A stretch of DNA of 64,000 nt from Syntrophaceae bacterium (GTDB lineage: Bacteria > Desulfobacterota > Syntrophia > Syntrophales > PHBD01). Below, in pieces: positions 57,638 to 64,000 of the stretch. The position numbers were made by a program, and so were the translations under genes. A model generated the notes under the pieces. It saw only the letters and a program-made list of their open reading frames with translations. It made no database searches and had not been told where the DNA came from. The stretch lies in the NCBI GenBank assembly GCA_013177825.1, contig JABLXX010000002.1, forward strand, positions 496,001 through 560,000, given 5' to 3'. The stretch's first letter is position 1. The number at the start of each line of letters is the position of its first letter.

Positions 57638-59143
57638 ATGAAAATCGACCTGAAAAAAGAAAGTCTGGAACGTTTCGTCACACCCGCCGCGGCTGTGTTC
57701 CTGTTCGAGGGTGAGGAACCCTCCGGGTCCGCGGCCCTCCTCGACAGGGCATCCGGGGGGCTCGTCACGGAACTGCTGAAAGCCGGCGATTTCAAGGGCA
57801 AGCTCTACGCAACGGCGCTTCTCTACACCGGGAAGGCCCTGCCGGCCCGGCGGCTGATCCTGGTCGGCCTCGGGAAGAGAAAAGAGGTTACCCTCGATCG
57901 CATTCGCGGAGCCTTTGCCGCGGCCGCCCGGGAGGCCCGGCGGCTGGACGTGAAGGACTTTGCCGCCTCCATGGACGTCGGCCTGCCGGAGGAAATGCCG
58001 GAGCGAATCGCCGCGGCGGCGGTCGAGGGAGTTCTCCTGGGCCTGTATCGCTACCTGCCCTACAAGACCGTCGACCGGGAGGAGTTCCGGGAACTCAAGT
58101 CCTTCACGATCGTGGAGGCCGACGGAGCGCGGGGAAAGGCCGTGAGGAAAGCGGCGGCCGAGGCGGAGGCTGTTTCCCGGGCCGTCTGCTTCGTACGGGA
58201 CCTCGTCTCCGCGCCGGGGAACGAGATGACCCCCGACCGGATGGCAAAGGAAGCGAAGAAAATGGCCGCCGGCCGCAAGCTCGCGGTGAAGGTCTTCGGC
58301 GAGCCGGACCTGCGGAAGCTGGGCATGAACGCCCTCCTGGGGGTCGCCCGGGGCAGCAACGAACCGCCCCGGCTGATCGCCGTCGAGCACCGGGGAGGGA
58401 AGCGGGGGGCAGCCCCGGTGGTCCTGGTGGGCAAGGGCATCACCTTCGACAGCGGCGGCATCTCCCTCAAGCCCGCGGAAAACATGGGCGAGATGAAGGA
58501 CGACATGGCCGGCGGGGCCGCCGTCCTCGGGGTGCTGCAGGCCGCGGCGGACATCGGCCTGCCCCTGAACGTGGTCGGCCTGGTACCGGCCGTGGAGAAC
58601 CTGCCCGACGGCAAGGCCTACAGGCCCGGCGACGTGCTCACCACGTTTTCGGGCCAGACCGTGGAAATCATGAGCACCGACGCAGAGGGGCGGCTGATCC
58701 TGGCGGACGCCCTCGCCTACGCCAGGAAGCACTACCGCCCGACGGCGCTCATCGACATGGCGACCCTGACGGGGGCCTGCGTCGTCGCCCTGGGGGATCT
58801 CGGTACGGGCCTCTTCGGAACGGATGCGGACCTGAACGCCCGGATCCGGGCCGCCGCGGCGGCGACGGGCGAACTGGTCTGGGAGATGCCCCTCTGGGAC
58901 GACTACGTCGAACTCATCAAGAGCGACGTGGCAGACTGGAAGAACACCGGCGGGCGCAGCGGCGGGGCCATCACGGCGGCCCTTTTCCTGAAGCAGTTCG
59001 CCGGCGAGGGACCCTGGGCGCACCTGGATATCGCCGGGGCCGCGTGGCTGAAGAAGGACCGGCCCTGGACGCCCAAGGGAGCCTCCGGAATCGGCGTCCG
59101 CCTCCTGGTGGAGGTCCTGAAGCAGTGGAGCGCGCCCACGTGA
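57638..59143 (+). CDS. pepA: Leucyl aminopeptidase (M17, PepA)
   Basis: A 501-residue cytoplasmic aminopeptidase. The N-terminal macro-like domain (residues 1-170) precedes the catalytic domain, whose two-metal centre shows in [19 protein letters not shown] (Lys about 266) and in [16 protein letters not shown] (about 346, the NTDAEGRL signature with Ser for Asn). [14 protein letters not shown] and [18 protein letters not shown] follow. Length matches E. coli PepA (503). It would release amino acids from peptides, fitting the peptide transporter ATPases whose first gene overlaps its stop (GTGA). Confidence 0.93.
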   Translation: MKIDLKKESLERFVTPAAAVFLFEGEEPSGSAALLDRASGGLVTELLKAGDFKGKLYATALLYTGKALPARRLILVGLGKRKEVTLDRIRGAFAAAAREARRLDVKDFAASMDVGLPEEMPERIAAAAVEGVLLGLYRYLPYKTVDREEFRELKSFTIVEADGARGKAVRKAAAEAEAVSRAVCFVRDLVSAPGNEMTPDRMAKEAKKMAAGRKLAVKVFGEPDLRKLGMNALLGVARGSNEPPRLIAVEHRGGKRGAAPVVLVGKGITFDSGGISLKPAENMGEMKDDMAGGAAVLGVLQAAADIGLPLNVVGLVPAVENLPDGKAYRPGDVLTTFSGQTVEIMSTDAEGRLILADALAYARKHYRPTALIDMATLTGACVVALGDLGTGLFGTDADLNARIRAAAAATGELVWEMPLWDDYVELIKSDVADWKNTGGRSGGAITAALFLKQFAGEGPWAHLDIAGAAWLKKDRPWTPKGASGIGVRLLVEVLKQWSAPT

Positions 59144-60117
59144 ACGCCGCCGGGGATCCTATCCTGAAGATCGAAGGGCTCACGACCCATTTCGAAACGG
59201 CCCGGGGGACCGTCCGGGCGGTGGACGGCGTCGATCTGTCCGTCCGCGCCGGGGACACCGTGGGCATCGTCGGCGAGTCGGGATGCGGCAAGACCGTCCT
59301 GGCCCTTTCCATCCTGCGCCTCGTGCCGCCGCCGGGGCGGATCACAGCGGGCCGCATCGTCTTCGGGGGCCGCGATCTCCTGGCCCTCCCGGAGGATGAG
59401 ATGCGGCGCATCCGGGGCCGGGAGATCTCCATGATCTTCCAGGAGCCCATGACCTCCCTCAACCCCGTCTTTCGCGTGGGCGACCAGGTGGCGGAGGTCC
59501 TGGAGATCCACGAGGGACTGCCGCGGAGGAGCGCCCTGGAGCGGGTCGTGGAGGTGTTCCGCCTGGTCGGCATACCGTCTCCGGAGAGCCGGATTCGCGA
59601 CTATCCGCACCAGCTCAGCGGGGGACTCCGCCAGCGGGTGATGATCGCCATGGCCCTGTGCCTGAAGCCGCGGCTGATGCTGGCCGACGAGCCCACGACG
59701 GCCCTGGACGTGACGATCCAGGCCCAGATCCTGGACCTCATCGGGCGCCTCAAAGAGGAGACGGGCACGTCGGTGCTGCTGGTCACCCACGACCTGGGGG
59801 TCGTCGCGGAGGCGGCCCAGTTCGTGGCGGTCATGTATGCCGGGATCGTGGTGGAATACGGCCCCGCGGGGGACGTCTTCGCTTCTCCGCGCCACCCCTA
59901 CACGGTGGGCCTCCTCGCCTCAGTCCCGCGGGGGCGGGGCGGGGACGGGGGGCGACTTCCCGCCATCGCCGGCACGGTTCCTTCTCTCGACGAACTGCCG
60001 GCGGGGTGCCGCTTCTCCGGCCGCTGTCCCGACGTCATGGAGATCTGCCGGCGGGAGGAGCCCGCCGTTACGGAACCGGCGCCGGATCGCCGGGTGCGCT
60101 GCTGGAAATTCTCATGA
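59140..60117 (+). CDS. dppD: Peptide ABC transporter ATPase, DppD/OppD type
   Basis: A 325-residue ATPase. Walker A GESGCGKT (about residue 46), Q-loop [14 protein letters not shown], signature [16 protein letters not shown] and Walker [19 protein letters not shown] are those of OppD/DppD. The C-terminal Cys-rich oligopeptide-transporter extension is present ([20 protein letters not shown]). The GTG at 59140 has GGAG nine bases upstream and overlaps the pepA stop. A shorter or longer start cannot be excluded. The DppBC permeases are at 51-53 kb. Confidence 0.9.
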   Translation: MNAAGDPILKIEGLTTHFETARGTVRAVDGVDLSVRAGDTVGIVGESGCGKTVLALSILRLVPPPGRITAGRIVFGGRDLLALPEDEMRRIRGREISMIFQEPMTSLNPVFRVGDQVAEVLEIHEGLPRRSALERVVEVFRLVGIPSPESRIRDYPHQLSGGLRQRVMIAMALCLKPRLMLADEPTTALDVTIQAQILDLIGRLKEETGTSVLLVTHDLGVVAEAAQFVAVMYAGIVVEYGPAGDVFASPRHPYTVGLLASVPRGRGGDGGRLPAIAGTVPSLDELPAGCRFSGRCPDVMEICRREEPAVTEPAPDRRVRCWKFS

Positions 60118-61139
60118 GCGGAGGAGCTGCGGATCCGATGGAACAGGGGAGGGCGCCGGAGGCGCTGGTGGACATCCGGGAACTCCGAAAGGGGTATCCC
60201 GTGCGGGGCGGATTCCCGGGACGGCACGGCACGGTCCGGGCGGTGGACGGCGTGTCCCTCCGGATCCGGCGGGGGGAGACCCTGGGGCTGGTCGGGGAAT
60301 CGGGCTGCGGCAAGTCCACCCTGGGACGGCTCCTTCTCCGTCTGGAAGAGCCTACAGCGGGTCGGATCCTCTTCGAGGGGGAGGACATCTCCTCCCTGGG
60401 CGGCGCGTCCCTGCATGCCTATCGACGCCGCGTCCAGATCATCTTCCAGGATCCCTATTCGTCCCTCAATCCCCGCATGTCCGCCGGCGCCATCATCGGC
60501 GAGCCCCTGGCGGTTCACGGCACCCCGGCGGCGGAGATTCCCGGGGAGGTGGAGCGCCTGGCGGAGACGGTGGGGCTTTCCCGGGAGCAGACGACCCGCT
60601 ATCCCCATGAGTTCAGCGGCGGGCAGCGGCAGCGGATCGGCATCGCCCGGGCGCTGGCCCTCCGGCCCGACCTCGTCGTGGCGGACGAGCCCGTCTCGGC
60701 CCTGGACGTGTCCATCCAGGCGCAGATCCTGAATCTCCTCAAAGACCTGCAGGAGCGGATGGGCCTGACGTATCTCTTCATCACGCACGATTTCGGGGTC
60801 GTGCGGTTCATGAGCGACCGCATCGCCGTCATGTACCTGGGGAGGATCGTCGAACTGGTCGAGAACGCCGACCTGGACCGCCATCCCCTGCATCCCTACA
60901 CGGAGGCCCTGCTTTCGGCCGTGCCCGCGACGGACACGGCAAGCCGCCGGACGCGGATCGTCCTGCCGGGGGATCCCCCCAGCGCCGTCGATCCGCCACC
61001 GGGCTGCGTGTTTCATCCCCGCTGCCCAAGGCGGATGGAGGTGTGCAGACGGGATGTGCCTGCCCTGGCTGACCGGGAAAACGGCCATCCCACGGCCTGT
61101 CATCTTTACGCAACAGTGGACGGGGAACCGTCCCTCTGA
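60114..61139 (+). CDS. dppF: Peptide ABC transporter ATPase, DppF/OppF type
   Basis: A 341-residue ATPase starting in a 4-base overlap with dppD (ATGA). Walker A is GESGCGKST, then the OppF Q-loop region [17 protein letters not shown], signature [15 protein letters not shown] and Walker [19 protein letters not shown]. The C-terminus has the oligopeptide-transporter zinc-like motif [19 protein letters not shown] start at ATG 60138 with GGAGGA fourteen bases upstream is possible. Pairs with DppD as a heterodimeric motor. No DppA binding protein is in the window. Confidence 0.9.
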   Translation: MSGGAADPMEQGRAPEALVDIRELRKGYPVRGGFPGRHGTVRAVDGVSLRIRRGETLGLVGESGCGKSTLGRLLLRLEEPTAGRILFEGEDISSLGGASLHAYRRRVQIIFQDPYSSLNPRMSAGAIIGEPLAVHGTPAAEIPGEVERLAETVGLSREQTTRYPHEFSGGQRQRIGIARALALRPDLVVADEPVSALDVSIQAQILNLLKDLQERMGLTYLFITHDFGVVRFMSDRIAVMYLGRIVELVENADLDRHPLHPYTEALLSAVPATDTASRRTRIVLPGDPPSAVDPPPGCVFHPRCPRRMEVCRRDVPALADRENGHPTACHLYATVDGEPSL

Positions 61140-61149
61140 AGGAGGAGGC

Positions 61150-61758
61150 ATGAAGGAAGAGAGCGTCGTTTTCCCCTCCGGAGGCGTCCGGCTCGAGGGC
61201 CAGCTGGCCCGGAACGACGGAAACCGGGCCGTCGTGATCTGCCATCCCCACCCGCAGATGGGCGGCAGCATGGACAACAACGTCGTGGAGACCCTGGTCG
61301 TCGCCTACGGCGGCGCCGGATTTGCAACTCTCCGCTTCAACTTCCGGGGCGCCGGACGCAGCGGAGGATCCTACGACGAGGGCCGGGGTGAGCGGGACGA
61401 CGTCCTGGCGGCGGTCGCTTTCCTGGCGGGGGAAGGATGCGGAAACATCGAGCTGGCGGGCTATTCCTTCGGCGCCTGGGTGATTTCGAGGGTCCTGGCG
61501 GTTCCGGGAATGGCCTTTCCGTCCATCCTCGTTTCGCCTCCTGCAGGATTCATGGAGTTCGATTTCAGCGGCTGGCCGGGGAACGTCCGGCTCGTGACGG
61601 CCGGAGACCGCGATCCCTACCTTGACCAGGAGCTGGTTCGGGAGGAGGCCCGACGGGCCGGGGCGGACTTCGAGGTCATTCCGGGGGCCGACCACTTCTA
61701 CGGGGGGAGGGAGCGCCTCCTGCTGGAGGTTGTCAGGAAACGGCTGTCTGTTTCCTGA
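61150..61758 (+). CDS. Alpha/beta hydrolase (DUF1100/dienelactone-hydrolase-like)
   Basis: A 202-residue small alpha/beta hydrolase. CHPHPQMGGSMDNNVV, followed by FNFRGAGRSGGSYDEG, and the nucleophile elbow GYSFGAW are the motifs of this family of small esterases/acyl-peptide-hydrolase-like enzymes; GDRDPYLD and GADHFYGG give the acid and histidine of the triad (Ser about 104, Asp about 162, His about 180). GGAGGAGG precedes the ATG and the gap to dppF is 10 bases, so it is likely co-transcribed with the peptide ATPases. Substrate unknown. Confidence 0.85.
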   Translation: MKEESVVFPSGGVRLEGQLARNDGNRAVVICHPHPQMGGSMDNNVVETLVVAYGGAGFATLRFNFRGAGRSGGSYDEGRGERDDVLAAVAFLAGEGCGNIELAGYSFGAWVISRVLAVPGMAFPSILVSPPAGFMEFDFSGWPGNVRLVTAGDRDPYLDQELVREEARRAGADFEVIPGADHFYGGRERLLLEVVRKRLSVS

Positions 61759-61926
61759 TGCGGGTCTGTGGGGTCTGCAAAGGTCGCCGCCGGGATGAAA
61801 ACATCTTGCATTTTTGTTTTATCGATGATACGGCAGATTGCACCGGTCGCGATGACAGGGTTTTCATAGGGTATCTCTAACGCCGGCGTGAAGGTTTTGT
61901 AGTGATTCAAGTTTTTCGCTTTTTTT

Positions 61927-61976
61927 AGGTCACGGGCTGCCCGCAGATGGCTGCGGGAAGACGTGGCCTTTTTTTA
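61927..61976 (+). terminator. Nested terminator-like hairpin upstream of cspA
   Basis: AGGTCACG pairs with CGTGGCCT (one G-T pair) around a perfect inner hairpin CCCGCAG/CTGCGGG, then T-run of eight (61969-61976). It is 30 bases before the ribosome site of cspA, so it either ends an upstream small RNA (about 61800-61976) or attenuates cspA. Confidence 0.65.
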
Positions 61977-62022
61977 TTCCACCGGCCGGTGGGGGGATTT
62001 CGTTTGAAAGGAGGGAAGTACT

Positions 62023-62223
62023 TTGGCACAGGGTAAGGTTAAGTGGTTCAACGAGAAGAAGGGGTATGGCTTCATCGAGAACGATGAAGGCGGCGATGTG
62101 TTCGTTCACTACAGTTCCATTCAGTCAACCGGTTTCAAGACGCTCCAGGAAGGCCAGCGAGTAGGCTTTGAAATCGAGCAGGGCAAGAAAGGCCCCGCTG
62201 CCGTGAAAGTCCAGCCTATATAA
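62023..62223 (+). CDS. cspA: Cold-shock protein (CspA family)
   Basis: A 66-residue five-strand OB-fold protein with [20 protein letters not shown] (RNP1) and VFVHYSS (RNP2), then [20 protein letters not shown]. It binds single-stranded RNA and DNA. The start is TTG at 62023 after GAAAGGAGGGAAGTAC, which is strong; translation in other organisms also begins before AQGKVKWF. The hairpin before it and terminator after it make it monocistronic. Confidence 0.95.
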   Translation: MAQGKVKWFNEKKGYGFIENDEGGDVFVHYSSIQSTGFKTLQEGQRVGFEIEQGKKGPAAVKVQPI

Positions 62224-62243
62224 AGCAGGCGGAATTCTAGGAG

Positions 62244-62277
62244 ATGCCCCGACCATACCGGCCGGGGCATTTTTTTT
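62244..62277 (+). terminator. Intrinsic terminator of cspA
   Basis: ATGCCCCG, 11-base loop, CGGGGCAT and T-run of eight. Located 20 bases after the stop. Confidence 0.85.
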
Positions 62278-62280
62278 GGG

Positions 62281-62405
62281 GCGGGCTGTTGAAAAGGGGT
62301 CGTCTGCAGCGTTGCCCTCGTCCTTCGCCGCTCGACGTACCAAAAGTACGACTCGCGGCTCATGACTTCGGGCGCCTTGCATCCAACCCCTTTTGAACAG
62401 CCCGC
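62281..62405. repeat. 125-bp palindromic element with 20-bp inverted ends
   Basis: GCGGGCTGTTGAAAAGGGGT at the left and ACCCCTTTTGAACAGCCCGC at the right are complementary in 19 of 20 bases. The inside continues to pair imperfectly to a centre CGTACCAAAAGTACG. The TGTTGAAAA end motif is also present as a fragment at about 12970 (TTTTTCAACAGCC). This is a MITE-like or REP-like element; no transposase is encoded. Confidence 0.7.
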
Positions 62406-62468
62406 CATACTTCCGCATTTCATCTTTTTCTATAGAGAATCAGTCGCGGATGGCGACTGGCATGTGGG

Positions 62469-62640
62469 AGGGGGGCATCCTTCGCGCTCAGAAGCGTTTT
62501 TTCGACCCTGCAACGTCTCGCTCCGCTGCAAAGTCATAACTCGCACCGGACGGCGCTCAGACAGATGACTTTGCGGGCGCTGCGCTGCGACGGCAGGGTA
62601 CCCCGAAAAAGCCGCTATTCGCGCTCCGGGAAGACCCCCT
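62469..62640. repeat. Long imperfect palindrome, about 170 bp
   Basis: The two arms (62469-62537 and 62565-62640) are imperfect reverse complements: shared blocks include GCAAAGTCAT/ATGACTTTGC, the GCAGGGT/ACCCTGC region, TTTTTTCG/CGAAAAA and the closing GGGGG/CCCCC. The central about 27 bases are unpaired. Degeneration suggests an old element adjacent to the preceding one. Confidence 0.55.
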
Positions 62641-62655
62641 CTCCCCGACCAATGT

Positions 62656-62789
62656 CCGCGGGGGCGCGACCGGGGGTTCCCAGAGGAGCAATTGGAAAAC
62701 GTTTCCGGACCCCAGGCTCTTCGGTTTCAGAAGGCGATGAGCGGAAACGTTTTCGCGACGGCGGGAGCCCCCGTGGCAGCCCCCGCGCC
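62656..62789 (+). repeat. 134-bp repeat with central stem-loop, copy A
   Basis: Shares its ends with 57167-57300 (opposite orientation): CCGCGGGGGCGCGACCGGGG, GTTCCCAGAGGAGCAAT, and at the far end GCGGGAGCCCCCGTGGCAGC, CCCCGCGCC. Its centre has a perfect 13-bp inverted repeat GAAAACGTTTCCG/CGGAAACGTTTTC (62695-62707, 62742-62754). Where copy B differs in the stem, both sides change together. Confidence 0.75.
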
Positions 62790-62862
62790 ACGATACGAAT
62801 CAAAAAGAAAAAAATGGAGAGAGTGCGGGCTTGAAATCCGCCCCCCTTTTCACTTCGCTTCC

Positions 62863-64000
62863 TCAAACAGCCGCAGCTTCCCGGAACGAGCGGATCTCCC
62901 GCAGCGCCCGGCGGCGGATGATGAAGAACGCCACGACACTGGAAAGGGGCTGGGCCATCCAGACGCCGCTGACGCCGAAGAAGGGCGGCAGGAAGATCAA
63001 GAGCGGCACCAGGAGCAGCATGTCCCGGACAAACATCAGCCACATGGCCGTTGTTCCCTTCCCAAGGCCGATGAACATGTTGATCCACACCAGCGCTGGG
63101 GCGATGATGACCATGGCGGAGACGAAAATGCGCAGCGCCGGCACGGCCATCTCCGTGAGCCGCGGATCCGTCGAGAACAGGCTCAAGACCTGGGGCGCCA
63201 GGATCTCGATGAGAAGAAAAGACGCCACCGCCAGGATAACGGAAAACCGGGTGGCAACCCGGACCGTCTCGATGAGCCGGTCATAACTCCGGGCGCCCGC
63301 ACTGAAACCGACCATGGGCATGACGCCGTGACCCACGCCGAAAAGAATCATCATCACCAGGCCGTTCACCCGGAAGCACATTCCGAGCGTCGCCAGGGCC
63401 TCGTCACCGAAAGGAACGAGGGCGTGGTTGTAGACGATGATGACGAAGCCGATGACGAAGTTCATGATGATGGAGGGCAGCCCCGTCTGAAAGATGGACC
63501 GGAGAATGGCCGGATCCGGCCGCATGATGCTCCAGTCCAGGCGGTACCTGGAGGTCCGGAGGCTGAGGAAATAGAGGGACAGAAGGCCCGCGGCGGACTG
63601 GGAGATGACGGCGGAATAAGCGGCGCCCCGGATTCCCATGGCCGGTACGGGGCCCCAGCCCCGAATCAGCAGGGGATCCAGGACGGCCCCGATGGCGGCG
63701 AAGACGAGGATCACGTACATGGACTGGTTCGGCCTGCCCTCGGCACGGAGCAGGTTGTTCGCCATCATGAGAAACAGCAGACACGGGGAGGAGCAGATGA
63801 TGATCGTCAGGTAACTCCGCCCGAGGGGCAGGATGTCGCCGGTGGCGCCGAAGATCCGGAGCATGCCGTCCGGATTGGCCAGGGTGACGGCGATCAGGAG
63901 GATTCCGAAAAGGAAGGTGAGGAGAAAGACCTGGCCTGCCGTCTTCCGGGCGGCCTCGATGTCGCCTGCCCCGAACATGCGGGCGGCGTAGGAGCCGGCC
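62863..64000 (-). CDS. MATE family efflux transporter (partial, N-terminus beyond right edge)
   Basis: About 379 residues of the C-terminal part are visible; the frame continues through the right edge (the sequence reads AGSYAARMFGAGDIEAARKT). It has many membrane helices, and GLPSIIMNFVIGFVIIVYNH and GHGVMPMVGFSAGARSYDRL are typical of the second half of MATE drug/sodium antiporters, where a Gly-Phe-x-x-Gly type motif recurs. It would export cationic drugs or metabolites across the inner membrane. Substrate unknown. The internal ATG at 63978 is not the start. Confidence 0.88.
   Translation of the reverse strand, partial: AGSYAARMFGAGDIEAARKTAGQVFLLTFLFGILLIAVTLANPDGMLRIFGATGDILPLGRSYLTIIICSSPCLLFLMMANNLLRAEGRPNQSMYVILVFAAIGAVLDPLLIRGWGPVPAMGIRGAAYSAVISQSAAGLLSLYFLSLRTSRYRLDWSIMRPDPAILRSIFQTGLPSIIMNFVIGFVIIVYNHALVPFGDEALATLGMCFRVNGLVMMILFGVGHGVMPMVGFSAGARSYDRLIETVRVATRFSVILAVASFLLIEILAPQVLSLFSTDPRLTEMAVPALRIFVSAMVIIAPALVWINMFIGLGKGTTAMWLMFVRDMLLLVPLLIFLPPFFGVSGVWMAQPLSSVVAFFIIRRRALREIRSFREAAAV

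Larger units (their letters stand above)
62224..62862. other. Repeat island between cspA and the MATE gene
   Basis: This 640-base region is packed with four separate palindromic elements: the cspA terminator, a 125-bp element with 20-bp inverted ends, a long imperfect palindrome, and one copy of a 134-bp repeat. No gene is supported; frames through the palindromes are artefacts. Confidence 0.65.

Noticed and set aside
62565-62834. An 89-codon frame near the end of the window
   Set aside because: It runs through two palindromic repeats and has no ribosome site.

Overview
The window is mostly high-GC DNA carrying a typical anaerobic Gram-negative, deltaproteobacterium-like gene set (lactate permease, MrfAB repair pair, dipeptide ABC transporter, cyclic-glucan synthase, many secreted lipoproteins). 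The order Syntrophobacterales or a relative is my best guess. It is an inference from gene content and base composition, because no rRNA or other phylogenetic marker is present. A few stretches are distinctly poorer in GC (about 13.0-14.1 kb and 25.7-27.4 kb).

Layout. 1-0.9 kb: the start of an L-lactate permease, cut by the left edge. 0.9-1.9 kb: non-coding DNA with a perfect REP-like palindrome and a structured leader ending in an intrinsic terminator. 1.9-8.2 kb: an osmoadaptation block on the plus strand: trehalose-6-phosphate phosphatase, a DUF5752-type protein, a TreT-like trehalose glycosyltransferase, trehalose-6-phosphate synthase, an MscS channel and a universal stress protein. 8.5-12.9 kb: a MacAB-type export system (ATPase, double-FtsX permease, HlyD adaptor). 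13-25.3 kb: mixed genes, including a Tat-exported Acg-like nitroreductase, an AraC/GyrI-like regulator, YwbE and YaiI family proteins, a PAS-GGDEF cyclase, and a minus-strand series of secreted or membrane proteins of unknown role, then a Nudix hydrolase and a type II haloacid dehalogenase.

25.7-36.1 kb: a protein built from 22-residue tandem repeats, an AT-rich non-coding stretch, and a 2909-residue cyclic beta-1,2-glucan synthase. 36.2-44.4 kb: mostly minus strand: GYD-domain protein, a tiny Lys-rich protein, a CrtC/AttH-like protein, an alkylsulfatase lipoprotein, small lipoproteins, a caspase-like lipoprotein, an M24 peptidase and tRNA-Thr(CGT). 44.5-52.9 kb, plus strand: CHASE2 adenylate cyclase, an alanine racemase with a large unknown C-terminal domain, a D-Ala-D-Ala ligase family enzyme, a YtpB/DUF2600 protein and two Dpp-type permeases. 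53-61.8 kb: a Cys-rich stand-alone sigma region 4 protein, the MrfB/MrfA repair pair, leucyl aminopeptidase, the two Dpp-type ATPases and an alpha/beta hydrolase. 62-64 kb: a cold-shock protein, an island of palindromic repeats, and a MATE transporter cut by the right edge.

Several modules point to envelope and water-stress physiology: trehalose made by two routes, osmoregulated periplasmic glucan, a mechanosensitive channel, and two proteins with 11/22-residue helical periodicity like LEA proteins or apolipoproteins. The most unusual items are the 22-mer repeat protein, the racemase fusion and its neighbourhood, the Cys-rich sigma-4 protein, the caspase-like lipoprotein, and a pair of 134-bp repeats in opposite orientation whose central stems differ by compensating changes. 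No CRISPR array, prophage, transposase or rRNA was seen.
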